DNA of 64,000 bases from Novosphingobium chloroacetimidivorans. Its GTDB lineage: Bacteria > Pseudomonadota > Alphaproteobacteria > Sphingomonadales > Sphingomonadaceae. Both the position numbers and the translations under genes were made by a program. The notes below the pieces were generated by a model. It was not told the origin of the DNA. It worked only from the letters and a program-made list of their open reading frames with translations, and did no database searches. This document shows, one piece after another, positions 1 through 9,691 of this stretch. Every line of letters begins with the position of its first letter. Positions within the stretch are counted from its first letter, which is position 1. The stretch covers positions 248,001 through 312,000 of the forward strand of contig NZ_JACHLR010000002.1 of assembly GCF_014204535.1 (NCBI RefSeq), given 5' to 3'.

Positions 1-363
1 ATCCTCGACGGTCTGGCCGGACGCCCGATCGTGGTGCGGGCGCCGCGCGAAGTCATGCGCGGCTATGTCGCGATCGACGAGCTGATCTCGCTCGCTCTTG
101 CCGAAATGGCCGCAGCGCCGAGCGGTGTCGTGCGCTTCGACTCTGGCGGACAGGCGCTCGAGTTGGGCGAAGTGGCGCATGTCGTAGCCGGTCACTTCCC
201 CAGGGTTACGGTGGACCGGGCGCCGATCGTCGAGGACGGGCCGGACCTGTATTTCGGGGACGATGCGGCTTACCAGGCTCGGCTTCGCCGCCACGGAATC
301 GTCGCCCAGCCGCTGGCCGAGCACGTCGCCAAGACCATTGACTATCTTCGTGGCGGTCAATAG
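1..363 (+). CDS. NAD-dependent epimerase/dehydratase family protein, C-terminal part (5' end outside window)
   Basis: The reading frame is open from base 1 and ends at TAG 361-363, so about 120 C-terminal residues are present. The segment YVAIDELISLAL resembles the YVhVdDLv stretch found late in NAD-dependent sugar epimerase/dehydratases (extended SDRs). The Rossmann N-terminus and the YxxxK catalytic motif would lie off the left edge. It precedes a polysaccharide export operon on the same strand, which fits nucleotide-sugar modification. The family call rests on a short stretch, and substrate cannot be assigned. Confidence 0.6.
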   Translation: MLDGLAGRPIVVRAPREVMRGYVAIDELISLALAEMAAAPSGVVRFDSGGQALELGEVAHVVAGHFPRVTVDRAPIVEDGPDLYFGDDAAYQARLRRHGIVAQPLAEHVAKTIDYLRGGQ

Positions 364-451
364 CAGCGCGAGGGATGCGGGGACGACACATGAGGCAGGT
401 CCGGCGCCTGGGTGGGGACTGCTGCCAATGCGGCTTGCAAGCGGAAACGTC

Positions 452-2422
452 ATGAAAAAACAGAGCTTTCGGCCCGCTGCGGTGCGCGGCGTCGTGCCCT
501 CGCGCAAGGCGCTGGCCGCCGCTCTCGCGATGGTGGCGAGCTTCGCATTCGTCGGCGAGGCGATGGCTCAGGCGATCGTCGTCGATGCGCGATCCATTCC
601 GGGCGGCTCTCCCCTTCAGGGCCAGGGGGCATCCGGCGCGTCGGCGGCGCAGCCGGCCAGTGGCTCGGAGGAGCTGCCGTCTTCGGTGAGTACGGGCGTC
701 AGCGCGACCCCGGCTTTCCGTGCCGGCAATATCGGCTCGGCGACCGTGAACGCGGCCGATGCCGAGCTCGCGGCGCAAGAGGCTCAGCAGTCCAGGCTGA
801 CGCGGCCGCGCACCGCACCCAAGCCCAACGAGTTCGAAGTCTACGTGCGTTCGGCCATCGGTCGCAGGATACCTCGCTTCGGTGAGGACCTGCTGGTGTC
901 CCCGGCGACGAACTTCAACGTGCCGGCGACCAGCACGATCCCCGGCGACTACCCGGTCGAGGTGGGCGACACGATCTCGGTCAACACGACCGGCTCGGTC
1001 GAGGGCAGCGCCGACTTCATCGTTGATCGCAACGGCGAGATCTTCATGCCGAGCGTCGGCAGGGTCAGGCTGATCGGCGTGCGCAACCGCGATCTGCGCG
1101 ACCGGATCGCCGGGGCCATCGGCACGAAGTACCGGGATTTCGAGGTCACGGTCAGCATCAAGCGGCTGCACGGCCTGCGGGTCTACGTCACCGGCTTCGC
1201 CAATCAACCCGGCGCCTATAACGTCAACAGCCTGTCCACCCTGGTCAATGCGGTCCTGGCCGCCGGCGGTCCGTCCGCAGGCGGTAGCTTCCGCTCGATC
1301 AAGCTGTATCGCAACGGCCAGGAAGTCCGCGACTTCGATCTCTACGATCTGGTGCGCGGGGGCGACCGCAGCCGCGATGCGATCCTGCAGAACGAAGACG
1401 TCATCTTCATCGCGCCGGTCGGCCAGCAGATCGCGGTGATCGGCAGCGTCAACGAGGAAGCGATCTACGAAGCGCGGCCCGGTGAGTCCGTGGCCGACAT
1501 GTTGCGCATCGCGGGCGGTGCCAGCACCCTGGCGGACTCCTCGCGCGCCATCCTCTACAGCCTCGATGACAAGGGCACGGTCGGCAGCCGCGAGTTGATC
1601 CTGGGCGACATCGCCAGCCGGCCGGTCACCGGCGGCGACATCGTGCAGGTCCTGTCGCAGGGCTCGCTCGCCTTCCCGCTGGAGCGCCAGTCGGTGGTGG
1701 TGCGCCTCGAAGGCGAAGTGAACCGCCCGGGCAACTACTTCGTGGCGCCCAATACGCCGCTGTCGCAAGTGATCGAGCAGGCCGGCGGCCTGACCTCGCG
1801 CGCTTACGTGTTCGGCACCAAGCTCACCCGCGTCACGGTGCGCGAACAGCAGCGCGAGGGCTACGCGGAAGCGCTCGATCAGCTCGAGACGATGCTGGCC
1901 TCGGCGCCGCTCAGTTCGGATCAGCTGATCGCGGCGGGCGAGCGCGAGTCCCAGCTGCGCGCGGCGAACGCCTTGCTCGACAAGCTGCGCCGCAGCGAGC
2001 CCGACGGGCGGCTGGTCCTGGATCTGCCGTATGCGTCCACCACCCTGCCCGGCGACCTGCTGCTGGAGAACAACGACAGCATCGTCGTCCCGCCGCGGAT
2101 CGACACCATCGGCGTATTCGGCGCGGTCTATCGTCCGGCCTCGTTCCGCCTGGGCACGGCGCCGGCGCGGGTGCGGGAGTACGTCGAGCGCGCGGGCGGG
2201 GCCACTCGCTTCGCGGACAAGCGCAACATCTTCCTGGTCCGCGCCAACGGCGAGGTGCTGACGCGCAAGAATGGCGCGCTGAACGCGCGCGTCTATCCGG
2301 GCGACGTGGTGTTCATGCCGGTCAAGGCGCAGTCGTCGTCGTTCTGGGCCAAGCTGCGTGACATCACCCAGATCGTCTTCCAGCTCGGCCTGGGCGCGGC
2401 AACAGTCGCGGCGATCAACTGA
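452..2422 (+). CDS. Polysaccharide export protein, Wza/KpsD type with SLBB domains
   Basis: Predicted periplasmic/outer-membrane export channel subunit of 656 residues. I start at ATG 452 because it gives a classic signal peptide: a basic stretch, a hydrophobic core around residues 24-36, then an AMAQA cleavage-like site. An in-frame ATG at 428 would only add eight residues. A poly-export domain begins around [13 protein letters not shown]. Several SLBB-like repeats follow, for example [15 protein letters not shown] and [15 protein letters not shown]. The mature N-terminus has no lipobox Cys, unlike E. coli Wza. The stop codon overlaps the next start by one base (TGATG), so it is probably translationally coupled to the chain-length-type protein. 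Confidence 0.88.
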   Translation: MKKQSFRPAAVRGVVPSRKALAAALAMVASFAFVGEAMAQAIVVDARSIPGGSPLQGQGASGASAAQPASGSEELPSSVSTGVSATPAFRAGNIGSATVNAADAELAAQEAQQSRLTRPRTAPKPNEFEVYVRSAIGRRIPRFGEDLLVSPATNFNVPATSTIPGDYPVEVGDTISVNTTGSVEGSADFIVDRNGEIFMPSVGRVRLIGVRNRDLRDRIAGAIGTKYRDFEVTVSIKRLHGLRVYVTGFANQPGAYNVNSLSTLVNAVLAAGGPSAGGSFRSIKLYRNGQEVRDFDLYDLVRGGDRSRDAILQNEDVIFIAPVGQQIAVIGSVNEEAIYEARPGESVADMLRIAGGASTLADSSRAILYSLDDKGTVGSRELILGDIASRPVTGGDIVQVLSQGSLAFPLERQSVVVRLEGEVNRPGNYFVAPNTPLSQVIEQAGGLTSRAYVFGTKLTRVTVREQQREGYAEALDQLETMLASAPLSSDQLIAAGERESQLRAANALLDKLRRSEPDGRLVLDLPYASTTLPGDLLLENNDSIVVPPRIDTIGVFGAVYRPASFRLGTAPARVREYVERAGGATRFADKRNIFLVRANGEVLTRKNGALNARVYPGDVVFMPVKAQSSSFWAKLRDITQIVFQLGLGAATVAAIN

Positions 2423-3510
2423 TGACGCCTCGCCCCAGTCTGGTCGGCCGCATCTCGCATAGCCCGGTTTTCCGCAACAACGCGGCGCGCCGGGCCATCG
2501 TGGTGGTGCTGGTCGCGATCTGCGCCGTGCTCACGCTGTTCCCCGAGAAGCAGCATGGCGTGGTGACGCTGGCGCCGACCGATCCGAGCACGCTGGGCCT
2601 GGGTGACACGCTGATGCAGTTGGGGGCCGGCAACTCGGTCTTCGGATCGCAGGCGGCGATCGACCTGACGTTGAAGATCGCCCGCAGCGTCGAGGTGCGT
2701 CGGACCGTGGCCAAGCGCCTCGATCTCGAGAAGCGCCTCGAGCAGGATCAGATCCACGTGATGCGTTGGCTGGACGGGAAGGTGATCGTTCGCGCGTTGC
2801 GCGGTGGCATCATCCAAATCGAGACCAAGGATCGAGACGGCGTGTTCGCACGCAATCTCGTGGCCTCCTATGCCGACGCCATCCGCGACAATCTCGGCGT
2901 GATCTCGCGCCAGCAGACCAGCTACAAGCGCCGCATCCTGGAAGACCTGCTGAACAGCGCGAGCGCCCGGCTCGACCGCGCCCAGGCGGCTTACGACACC
3001 TTCCGCCGCTCGTCGGAGTACGGCGATCCGCAAAGCGCCGTCGCCCAGGTGGCGGGTCGTATCCCGGCGCTGGAGCAGGAAATCCTCGACAAGGAGCGCG
3101 GCCTCATCGCCCTGCGGCGGTTCGCGACAGACGCCAATCCGCAGATCCGCACGGTGCAGGCGGACATCGCGGCCCTGCGCGCGCAACTGGCGCAAGCCAA
3201 GTCCGAGCAGGTCAACAAGGGTTCGCTGGCGGCGGTGATCGATCAGTCCACCCGTAACCAGCAGCTGCGCCGCGAGCTCGATGTCTCGCGTGAGCTGTAC
3301 TACAGCTATCGGCGCTTCCTGCAGGGCACGACGGTCGAGAACCTGACCTCGAACGCCAACATGCGCATCCTCGAGCCCGCCTACATCGATCCGGACCGGC
3401 AGTTCAACTTCGGCTTCCTGGCGCTGGGCGTGCTGATCGCGCTGGTGGGGCTGGCGGTGGAGTTCTACCGCATCCGTCCGCCGGTGGGCGACACCGCGCT
3501 ACCGGCATGA
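2422..3510 (+). CDS. Inner-membrane polysaccharide export/chain-length protein (Wzz/KpsE-like)
   Basis: A 362-residue protein with the layout of polysaccharide co-polymerases. A membrane segment near residues 28-46 ([16 protein letters not shown]) is followed by a long periplasmic region rich in heptad-like charged sequence (roughly 120-290), then a second membrane segment near the C-terminus ([17 protein letters not shown]). There is no C-terminal tyrosine-kinase domain, so it resembles KpsE/BexC or short Wzz proteins rather than full GumC/ExoP. It lies directly behind the Wza-type gene and overlaps the next gene by four bases. It probably bridges the inner membrane to the export channel. 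KpsE versus Wzz cannot be decided here because no ABC transporter or Wzy polymerase is in the window. Confidence 0.8.
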   Translation: MTPRPSLVGRISHSPVFRNNAARRAIVVVLVAICAVLTLFPEKQHGVVTLAPTDPSTLGLGDTLMQLGAGNSVFGSQAAIDLTLKIARSVEVRRTVAKRLDLEKRLEQDQIHVMRWLDGKVIVRALRGGIIQIETKDRDGVFARNLVASYADAIRDNLGVISRQQTSYKRRILEDLLNSASARLDRAQAAYDTFRRSSEYGDPQSAVAQVAGRIPALEQEILDKERGLIALRRFATDANPQIRTVQADIAALRAQLAQAKSEQVNKGSLAAVIDQSTRNQQLRRELDVSRELYYSYRRFLQGTTVENLTSNANMRILEPAYIDPDRQFNFGFLALGVLIALVGLAVEFYRIRPPVGDTALPA

Positions 3511-4490
3511 GCCTGCCCGTGGGGACCGCGCACCCCCCGCTCGACCAGGCAGCCGGGCACCAGACCGACGTCTCGGTGGTGATCCCCTGCCGCAACGAGG
3601 AGGCCAATGCCGAGGCGATCGCCGCGGCGGTCATCGCCGAGCTCGAGCCGCTGGATGTCACCTTCGACATCATCTTCATCGACAACGAATCCGTCGATCG
3701 CACGGTCGAGATCATCCGCGCCATGTGCGCGCGTGATCCGCGCATCCGCCTGATCATCAACACCCGCAACTTCGGGCAGATGCGCTCTCCCACACACGGC
3801 ATCTTCGAAGCACGCGGCAGGGCGGTAATCGGCATGTGCGCCGACTTCCAGGATCCGCCTGCCTTGCTGCCGCGCTTCATCGAGCGCTGGCGCGCGGGCA
3901 TCGACATCGTCCTTGGGGTGCGCGAGTCCGAGAAGTCGGGCTTCATCCTCGATACCACGCGCAAGCTGTCCTACACGCTGGCGCGCAGCTTCGGCGATCA
4001 CGCGATCATACCAAACGCGACCGGCTTCGGCCTCTACGATCGCAAGGTCGTCGATGCGATCAAGGCCATGAACGAGCCCGAGCCGTTCTTTCGCGGGATG
4101 CTGGTGGAGACCGGCTATCCGCTGGAGACGATCACCTATCATCGGCCGGTCCGGGCGCGGGGCAAGTCGAACAACAACTTCTTCGCGCTGCTGGACTTCG
4201 CGGTGGGCGGCCTCACCGCCTCGTCCAAGCGCCTGCTGCGGGTGCCGCTCTACCTGGGAGTGCTGGGCGCCGTGGCGACGCTCGTCATGGGCATCGGCGG
4301 CGTGATCGCGTTCTTCGCGCACCGCCCGATCGCCGGCTGGTTCATCGCCATGGTGCTCCAGGCCCAATTCGCGCTGCTGTTCGGTTTCCTGGGCCTGATG
4401 GGCGACCACATCCGCCTGATCTCCGAGCGCACGCGCCGCACGCCGCTGGTGCTGGAGCGCGAGCGTGTCAACTTCCCCCAGGATTACTGA
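3507..4490 (+). CDS. Family 2 glycosyltransferase, GtrB/DPM1-like polyprenyl-phosphate sugar synthase
   Basis: A 327-residue protein with an N-terminal GT-A domain ([13 protein letters not shown] near residue 22, [10 protein letters not shown] near 55). Two hydrophobic segments lie in the C-terminal quarter (around 245-272 and 280-300). This is the architecture of GtrB and dolichol/undecaprenyl-phosphate sugar transferases. Where many relatives have DADLQDPP it reads CADFQDPP, which keeps the second acidic residue of the metal site. It starts inside the upstream stop (ATGA) and is followed one base later by a GtrA gene. GtrB-GtrA pairs make a polyprenyl-phosphate sugar and move it across the membrane. 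The sugar is unknown. Confidence 0.82.
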   Translation: MSLPVGTAHPPLDQAAGHQTDVSVVIPCRNEEANAEAIAAAVIAELEPLDVTFDIIFIDNESVDRTVEIIRAMCARDPRIRLIINTRNFGQMRSPTHGIFEARGRAVIGMCADFQDPPALLPRFIERWRAGIDIVLGVRESEKSGFILDTTRKLSYTLARSFGDHAIIPNATGFGLYDRKVVDAIKAMNEPEPFFRGMLVETGYPLETITYHRPVRARGKSNNNFFALLDFAVGGLTASSKRLLRVPLYLGVLGAVATLVMGIGGVIAFFAHRPIAGWFIAMVLQAQFALLFGFLGLMGDHIRLISERTRRTPLVLERERVNFPQDY

Positions 4491-4491
4491 C

Positions 4492-4881
4492 GTGCTGGCC
4501 CGGTTCCGGAGCGAGCGGGTGATCGAGATTTTCCGCTACTACCAGGCGGGGGTGGTCAACACGCTGTTCGGCCTGGGCGCGTACTGGCTGCTCCTGTGGC
4601 TTGGGCTTGGCCCATATGCCGCCCAGGCGATCGCTCATGTCGCGGGCATGGCCTTCAACTATCTCACCTATAGCCGCCACGTGTTTCGCGATGCGGGACC
4701 GGCCAAGGCCCGCTTCGTCCTGTCTTACGCCGTCAACTACGTGCTGAGCGTGGCCAGCCTGGCGCTCATCATGCGCCTGATCCCCAACCCGTACATCGCC
4801 GGCATCGTCTCGACGTTCCTCGTCTCGGTCGTGAACTATTTCGCGCTCAAGTTCGTCGTGTTCAGGGCCCGGCCCTCGTGA
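4492..4881 (+). CDS. GtrA family membrane protein (putative polyprenyl-phosphate sugar flippase), copy 1
   Basis: A 129-residue protein of about four hydrophobic segments with the GtrA features FRYYQAGVVNTLFG at the start and a polar FNY motif in segment two. I chose GTG 4492 because AGGA at 4480-4483 sits eight bases upstream; an earlier in-frame GTG at 4465 lies inside the glycosyltransferase gene. GtrA proteins are thought to translocate polyprenyl-phosphate-linked sugars to the periplasmic face. It lies between the GtrB-like gene (one-base gap) and a GT87-like gene (four-base overlap). Together these form a donor synthase, flippase and transferase module. Confidence 0.82.
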   Translation: MLARFRSERVIEIFRYYQAGVVNTLFGLGAYWLLLWLGLGPYAAQAIAHVAGMAFNYLTYSRHVFRDAGPAKARFVLSYAVNYVLSVASLALIMRLIPNPYIAGIVSTFLVSVVNYFALKFVVFRARPS

Positions 4882-6278
4882 GCGCGGCACCGCGGGACCG
4901 TGCGCCCGGCCAATGGATCGAGCATGTGCTGGCCGGCGCGATCCTGGTGTGCGGGCTGCTGGTCGCCTACCACACGGTCAGCGAAGGCTACTTTCCGGCA
5001 CCCTTCTTCTACGACAGCGACGACACCTTCCGCGACTGGTTCAGCACGGCGATCTGGGCGCATGAGAAGGGCGCCTATGACACGTGGTTCTCAGTCTATC
5101 CGCCGCTCAGCTTCGTAATCCTCAAGTTCACCGGCCTGCCGGCCTGCTACGAGTTCGCGCCGCTTTCCACCATTCGCGACTGCGACTGGCTGGGGCTGGT
5201 CGTCATCCACGTCTTCTATGTGCTGAATGCCGTGCTCGTGTCGGTCATCTTCATGCGGATCGACCGGCGCACCGCGCTTCCCCGGGCCTTTGCGTTCACC
5301 GCCGGCATGCCGATGCTGTTCGGGCTGGAGCGGGGCAACATCATCCTGCTGACCATCACCTGCGTCATGCTGGGGTGGGGGCCGCTCATTCGTTCGGCGC
5401 GCTGGCGCTGGGCGTACATCGGGCTCACCGTGAACTTCAAGGTCTACCTGATCGCGGCGGTGCTGGTGCAACTGGTGAAGCGCCGCTGGCTGTGGGTCGA
5501 GGGCGCGGTGATCGGCACGATCCTGGTCTACGTCATCTCGTACATCATTTTCGGCGAGGGCACTCCGGGAGAGATCGTCTTCAATCTCTTCAACTTCGCG
5601 CAAGGGTTCTATTCGACCGAAGCCACGGTGCTCTCGATCTGGTACGCGAGTTCCCTGAACGCCTTGTACAACGTGCTGACATCGTCGTCCGCACCGGTCA
5701 CCTTCCTTCTGGGCGAGCAGCTGACCAACCAGCTGACGCTGGCGGTGCTGCTGATCATGCGGAGCGGACAGTTGCTGGCGCTGTTGGCGATAGTTGCCGC
5801 ATGGATCCGCCCGGAAGTGGTGTCGCCCCATCGGCTGACCATGCTCGGGCTGGGTTTCGTCATGATCGTGCAGGAGAACCCGCCCTACGCGCTGCCGATC
5901 CTGTTCTTCTTCATCTTCATGGAGCGCTGGAAAGGCTGGCTCGTGCCTCCGGCGATCGCGTTGACCTATCTGATCTCGCTTCCGGGCGAGCTTGCCCTCG
6001 GGCCGGGGTTCTGGACCTTCGAATTCAGCTATATCGGCAACCGCTTCGTCGCGATCGAGCGCAGTCTGGCCCTTGGCATGTTCCTGAGGCCATTGGGGCT
6101 GATGCTGATCGTGGCGCTGTTCTCGCTCGACACGCTTGTTGCGGTCTGGCGCGATGTGCGTCAGGAGGGCTGGGCCCAGCGCTGGCGGTTCCGCAACGAT
6201 GCGCCGATCCTGCCGCGTGTCCGCCCCCCGGTGTTCCGCGCGCCCGGTACGGCGAAGGGCGCGCAAGGGGCGGTATGA
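4878..6278 (+). CDS. Multi-pass membrane glycosyltransferase, GT87/DUF2029 type
   Basis: A 466-residue protein with roughly ten hydrophobic segments. Acidic residues lie in the first periplasmic stretch (YDSDDTFRDW), as expected for GT-C enzymes that use a polyprenyl-phosphate sugar on the outer side of the membrane. The sequence SVYPPLSFVILKF and the overall profile resemble GT87 (PimE/DUF2029-like) proteins. GTG 4878 overlaps the GtrA stop by four bases. It is the likely acceptor enzyme for the GtrB/GtrA module upstream. The sugar and acceptor are unknown, and the family call rests on topology and context more than on diagnostic residues. Confidence 0.65.
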   Translation: MSAAPRDRAPGQWIEHVLAGAILVCGLLVAYHTVSEGYFPAPFFYDSDDTFRDWFSTAIWAHEKGAYDTWFSVYPPLSFVILKFTGLPACYEFAPLSTIRDCDWLGLVVIHVFYVLNAVLVSVIFMRIDRRTALPRAFAFTAGMPMLFGLERGNIILLTITCVMLGWGPLIRSARWRWAYIGLTVNFKVYLIAAVLVQLVKRRWLWVEGAVIGTILVYVISYIIFGEGTPGEIVFNLFNFAQGFYSTEATVLSIWYASSLNALYNVLTSSSAPVTFLLGEQLTNQLTLAVLLIMRSGQLLALLAIVAAWIRPEVVSPHRLTMLGLGFVMIVQENPPYALPILFFFIFMERWKGWLVPPAIALTYLISLPGELALGPGFWTFEFSYIGNRFVAIERSLALGMFLRPLGLMLIVALFSLDTLVAVWRDVRQEGWAQRWRFRNDAPILPRVRPPVFRAPGTAKGAQGAV

Positions 6279-6290
6279 CTGGCTTGAGCG

Positions 6291-7787
6291 ATGCGCCATC
6301 CGATGACTGCTGATCCGATGAATGCGATAGAGGCTGAGAGTTCGACCGGACCGGCGGCATCCCGAACACTGCCGCGCGTGCTGGCTGTCGATCTCGACGG
6401 CACGCTGCTGCGCTCAAACATGCTGCACGAGACGTTCTGGTCGGCCTTCGCCAGCGACTGGCGCACGCCGTTCGGTGCGGCCGCGCGGTTGGGCAAGGGC
6501 AAGGCGCAGCTCAAGGCCTACTTGGCCGAGCGGTCTTCCGTCGATGTCAGCGTGCTCCCCTATGACGACGAGGTGATCGCCTTCATCCGCGCCTGGCGCG
6601 AGCAGGGCGGACAGGTGGCGCTCGTCACCGCGACCGACCAACGCCTCGCCGACGGGATCGGCGCACACCTGGGGCTGTTCGACGAGGTGTTCGGCTCGGA
6701 TGGCGTGCGCAACCTCAAGGGACCGAACAAGGCGGCGTTCCTGGTCGAGCGCTATGGCGCCGGCAACTACGCCTATGTCGGCGATACCCATGCCGACCAC
6801 GAGGTCTGGCGCCAATCGGGCCATGCCGTGGTCAAGAGCCGCTCGGGCCGGGTGCGGGCGCGGGCGCAGGCACATGCCAGCTCGCACGCGATAGAGCCGC
6901 CGGCCGGCAGCGCGCTGGGGCTGATCAAGGCACTGCGGCCGCACCAGTGGGCCAAGAACGTGCTGGTGTTCCTGGCCATCGCCGGCGCGCACAAGCTGCT
7001 CGATCTCGATCTGCTGTCGCGCGCGGTGGCCGCCTTCGTGGCGTTCAGCCTAGTCGCCTCGAGCGTCTACCTCGTCAACGACCTGCTCGATCTCTCGGCC
7101 GACCGGGCCCATGCCAGAAAGCGCAAGCGGCCCTTCGCCAGCGGAGCGGCGGCGATCGAGCTGGGCCTGCCGGTCACGGTGCTGCTGCTGGTCGCCGGGT
7201 TCGCGGTGGCGGCGCTGCTGGGGCCGATGTTCCTGCTGACGATCGGGATCTATTTCGTCGCCACGACGGCCTATTCGCTGTCGCTCAAGCGCTACCCGAT
7301 CATCGACATCTGCGTGCTGGCGGGCCTCTACACCATCCGCGTGCTGGCGGGCGGCGTCGCCACCGGGCTGCCGATCTCGGTCTGGCTGCTGGCGTTCTCG
7401 CTGTTCATCTTCTTCTCGCTGGCGGCGGTGAAGCGCCAGGCCGAGCTGGTCGATGCGGTGAAGGCCGGCAAGCTCACCATCCATGGGCGCGGCTACCATC
7501 CGGAGGACCTGGAGCTGGTCTCGCAGCTCGCCACCGGCTCGGGCCTGGTGTCGGTGCTGGTGATGACCCTCTACCTCAGCTCGGATGCGGTGACGCGGAT
7601 CTACCATCGTCCGGAGGCGCTGTGGGGGGTGACGCCGGTGCTGCTGTTCTGGATCAGCCGCGTCGTGTTCAAGGCGCATCGCGGCGAGATGCACGACGAT
7701 CCCATCGTGTTCGCGGCCAAGGACAAGGTCAGCATGATCTGCGGCGTGCTGGTGCTCGGCTTCGCGATCGCGGCGACGATCCCGTGA
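6291..7787 (+). CDS. HAD phosphatase-UbiA prenyltransferase fusion; DPPR synthase-like (Rv3806c/NoeC type)
   Basis: A 498-residue two-domain protein. Residues about 30-200 form a HAD domain with the nucleophile motif DLDGT (Asp34/Asp36) and a late YVGDTHAD acidic motif. From about residue 210 it is a multi-pass UbiA-family domain with NDLLDLSADRAHARKRKRP, closely matching the NDxxDxxxDRxHxxKRxRP signature of decaprenyl-phosphate phosphoribosyltransferase. A second block, YSLSLKRYPIIDICVLAG, also matches. Known DPPR synthases move 5-phosphoribose from PRPP to polyprenyl phosphate; the product is then dephosphorylated by a separate enzyme. I infer the fused HAD domain does that dephosphorylation. 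Twelve bases separate it from the GT87 gene, and it overlaps the next GtrA gene by four. Confidence 0.85.
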   Translation: MRHPMTADPMNAIEAESSTGPAASRTLPRVLAVDLDGTLLRSNMLHETFWSAFASDWRTPFGAAARLGKGKAQLKAYLAERSSVDVSVLPYDDEVIAFIRAWREQGGQVALVTATDQRLADGIGAHLGLFDEVFGSDGVRNLKGPNKAAFLVERYGAGNYAYVGDTHADHEVWRQSGHAVVKSRSGRVRARAQAHASSHAIEPPAGSALGLIKALRPHQWAKNVLVFLAIAGAHKLLDLDLLSRAVAAFVAFSLVASSVYLVNDLLDLSADRAHARKRKRPFASGAAAIELGLPVTVLLLVAGFAVAALLGPMFLLTIGIYFVATTAYSLSLKRYPIIDICVLAGLYTIRVLAGGVATGLPISVWLLAFSLFIFFSLAAVKRQAELVDAVKAGKLTIHGRGYHPEDLELVSQLATGSGLVSVLVMTLYLSSDAVTRIYHRPEALWGVTPVLLFWISRVVFKAHRGEMHDDPIVFAAKDKVSMICGVLVLGFAIAATIP

Positions 7788-8272
7788 GCCGGTCTTCGTT
7801 GACCCTGCCCGCGCTGGTGCTGCGCTACGCTATCTTCGCGGTGATCGCGACGGTGGCGAACCTGGGCACCCAGCGGCTGATCATGCCGCTTGCCGAGCGC
7901 ATGCCGGCATGGCTCGACGGCCTGATCCCGCCAGCCCTGTTAGCGACCGGGGTGTTCGGTGCGGCCCTGGTGCTGGGCACCTTCGTCGGGCTGGTGATCA
8001 AGTACGTGCTCGACAAGAAGTGGATCTTCTTCGACGCCGGCACGGGCCTCAAGCAGCACGGCGCCAAGTTCGGGCTCTACACCGCGATGGGGCTGGTCAC
8101 GACCGCGATCTTCTGGGGGACGGAGAGCCTGTTCTGGTTCGTCTGGCACACCCAGGCGATGCGCGAGCTGGGCGCCGTTCTGGGCCTCGCGGTCGGCTAT
8201 GTCGTCAAGTACCGGCTCGACCGGCGGTTTGTCTTCACGGACGCCGTCCTGCATCGCGGAGCCGTGGCATGA
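7784..8272 (+). CDS. GtrA family membrane protein, copy 2 (Rv3789-like position)
   Basis: A 162-residue protein with about four hydrophobic segments and repeated VKYxLDxxxxF motifs (IKYVLDKKWIFFD and VKYRLDRRFVFTD) typical of GtrA proteins. GTG 7784 overlaps the UbiA stop and its own stop overlaps the DprE1-like start, both by four bases. In mycobacteria a GtrA protein, Rv3789, sits directly upstream of dprE1 and has been linked to handling of decaprenyl-phospho-arabinose. By position I infer it handles the polyprenyl-phospho-pentose made by its neighbours. It is divergent from the first GtrA protein in this window. Confidence 0.82.
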   Translation: MSRSSLTLPALVLRYAIFAVIATVANLGTQRLIMPLAERMPAWLDGLIPPALLATGVFGAALVLGTFVGLVIKYVLDKKWIFFDAGTGLKQHGAKFGLYTAMGLVTTAIFWGTESLFWFVWHTQAMRELGAVLGLAVGYVVKYRLDRRFVFTDAVLHRGAVA

Positions 8273-9597
8273 AGCTTTCGGGCTGGGGCCGCCATCCGGT
8301 CGCGGAGTGCGAGGTGGTGCGGCCCCGCGACCCTGAGGCGCTGCGCCAGGCGCTCGCCGTCACGTCGGCCGATCTGATCGCGCGCGGCAATGGCCGCGCC
8401 TATGGCGACAGCGCGCTCAACCCGGCGCGTACGATCGACATGCGCGGCTTCGACCGCATCCTCGGCTTCGACTCCACGACCGGCCAGGTCATCGCCGAGG
8501 CGGGCGTGCTGCTGGCCGACCTGATCGAGGTGTTCCTGCCGCGCGGCTGGTTTCCGGCGGTCACGCCGGGCACCAAGTTCGTCTCGATCGGCGGGGCGAT
8601 CGCCTCCGACGTCCACGGCAAGAACCACCATGCGCACGGCTCTTTCGGCCAGTTCGTCGACTGGATCGACGTGCTCGGACCCGATGGCGTCGAGCGCCGC
8701 GCCAGCCGGGACGAGAACGCCGAGCTGTTCGCCTGGACCGTCGGCGGCATGGGCCTCACCGGCGTGATCCTGCGCGCCGGAGTGCGGCTGACGCGGGTCG
8801 AGACCGGGTGGATCCGCCAGACCATGCTGCCCGCGCCCGACCTGGCGACCGCGATGGACCTGTTCGAGCGCGGACAGGATGCGACGTACTCGGTGGGGTG
8901 GATCGACTGCCTTGCGACCGGCAGGGCAATGGGCCGTTCGCTGGTCATGCTGGGCGAGCATGCCACACTGGACGAACTCGGCGAGAAGGAGCGTCAGGAC
9001 CGGTGGGTGCAGCAGCCCAAGCGCAAGAAGGCGGTGCCGCTCGACTTTCCCAGCTTCGCGCTGAACTCGGTGTCGGTGCGCGCCTTCAACACGTTGTACT
9101 ACGCCAACGGGCGGCGCCAGGCGGGATCGGCGCTGATCGACTACGACAGCTATTTCTACCCGCTCGACGCGATCCTCGAATGGAACCGCATCTATGGCCG
9201 CAAGGGCTTCGCGCAGTTCCAGTGCGTGATCCCGCTGGCCGCGTCGATGGCCGGGCTCACGGCGCTTTTGGGCGCCATCGCGCGTTCGGGGCAGGGCTCG
9301 TTCCTGGCGGTGCTCAAGCGCATGGGCGCGCAGGAGAGCCGCTTCTCGTTCCCGATGGAGGGCTACACCCTCGCGCTCGACTTCCCGATGCGGCAGGACA
9401 CGCCGGCTCTCTTCGCAGAGCTGGAGGCGATCGCCATCGACCACGGCGGGCGGTTCTACCTCGCCAAGGACAGCCTGCTTACCCCCGAACGCCTGCGCCG
9501 GTCGGACGGCCGCACCGCCGCCTTCACCCGCATGCGCGAGGCGAGCGGCGCGGATGCGCGGTTCCGCTCTCTGCAGTCGGAGAGGCTGCGGCTGTGA
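8269..9597 (+). CDS. dprE1: FAD-dependent oxidoreductase, DprE1-like (decaprenyl-phospho-ribose 2'-epimerase subunit)
   Basis: A 442-residue VAO-type flavoprotein. The FAD domain has RGNGRAYGDSALN (about residues 39-51), TPGTKFVSIGGAIASDVHGKN with His116 matching the DprE1 active-site region, and GGMGLTGVIL. The C-terminal substrate domain ends with FYLAKDSL, Lys400 matching Lys418 of M. tuberculosis DprE1. DprE1 oxidises polyprenyl-phospho-ribose to the 2'-keto intermediate. The position of the M. tuberculosis inhibitor-reactive Cys387 is Ala369 here (YTLALDFPM). It overlaps GtrA by four bases and is 94 bases upstream of the DprE2-like gene. A related sugar-lipid oxidase is a possible alternative, but neighbours favour DprE1. 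Confidence 0.85.
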   Translation: MKLSGWGRHPVAECEVVRPRDPEALRQALAVTSADLIARGNGRAYGDSALNPARTIDMRGFDRILGFDSTTGQVIAEAGVLLADLIEVFLPRGWFPAVTPGTKFVSIGGAIASDVHGKNHHAHGSFGQFVDWIDVLGPDGVERRASRDENAELFAWTVGGMGLTGVILRAGVRLTRVETGWIRQTMLPAPDLATAMDLFERGQDATYSVGWIDCLATGRAMGRSLVMLGEHATLDELGEKERQDRWVQQPKRKKAVPLDFPSFALNSVSVRAFNTLYYANGRRQAGSALIDYDSYFYPLDAILEWNRIYGRKGFAQFQCVIPLAASMAGLTALLGAIARSGQGSFLAVLKRMGAQESRFSFPMEGYTLALDFPMRQDTPALFAELEAIAIDHGGRFYLAKDSLLTPERLRRSDGRTAAFTRMREASGADARFRSLQSERLRL

Positions 9598-9691
9598 TCT
9601 GCCAATGGCAGCCTCTAAACGGGTTGGGTCAGTCCCACTCGCCCGTTCTCACGCCCCCAACTCATCGCAAGCCACAAACGCGAGATAACTC

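Noticed and set aside
206..1768. 520-codon open frame antisense to the Wza-type gene
   Set aside because: Shadow of a gene with a signal peptide and SLBB repeats on the plus strand.
3507..4490. Glycosyltransferase with CADFQDPP instead of DADLQDPP, considered as an inactivated enzyme
   Set aside because: The second acidic residue and the rest of the motif are kept, and many relatives vary at the first Asp, so loss of function is not supported.
9598..9691. 94-bp gap between dprE1-like and dprE2-like genes, considered for a small gene or internal promoter
   Set aside because: No frame with a plausible start and no convincing promoter; it is simply a longer spacer than elsewhere in the operon.
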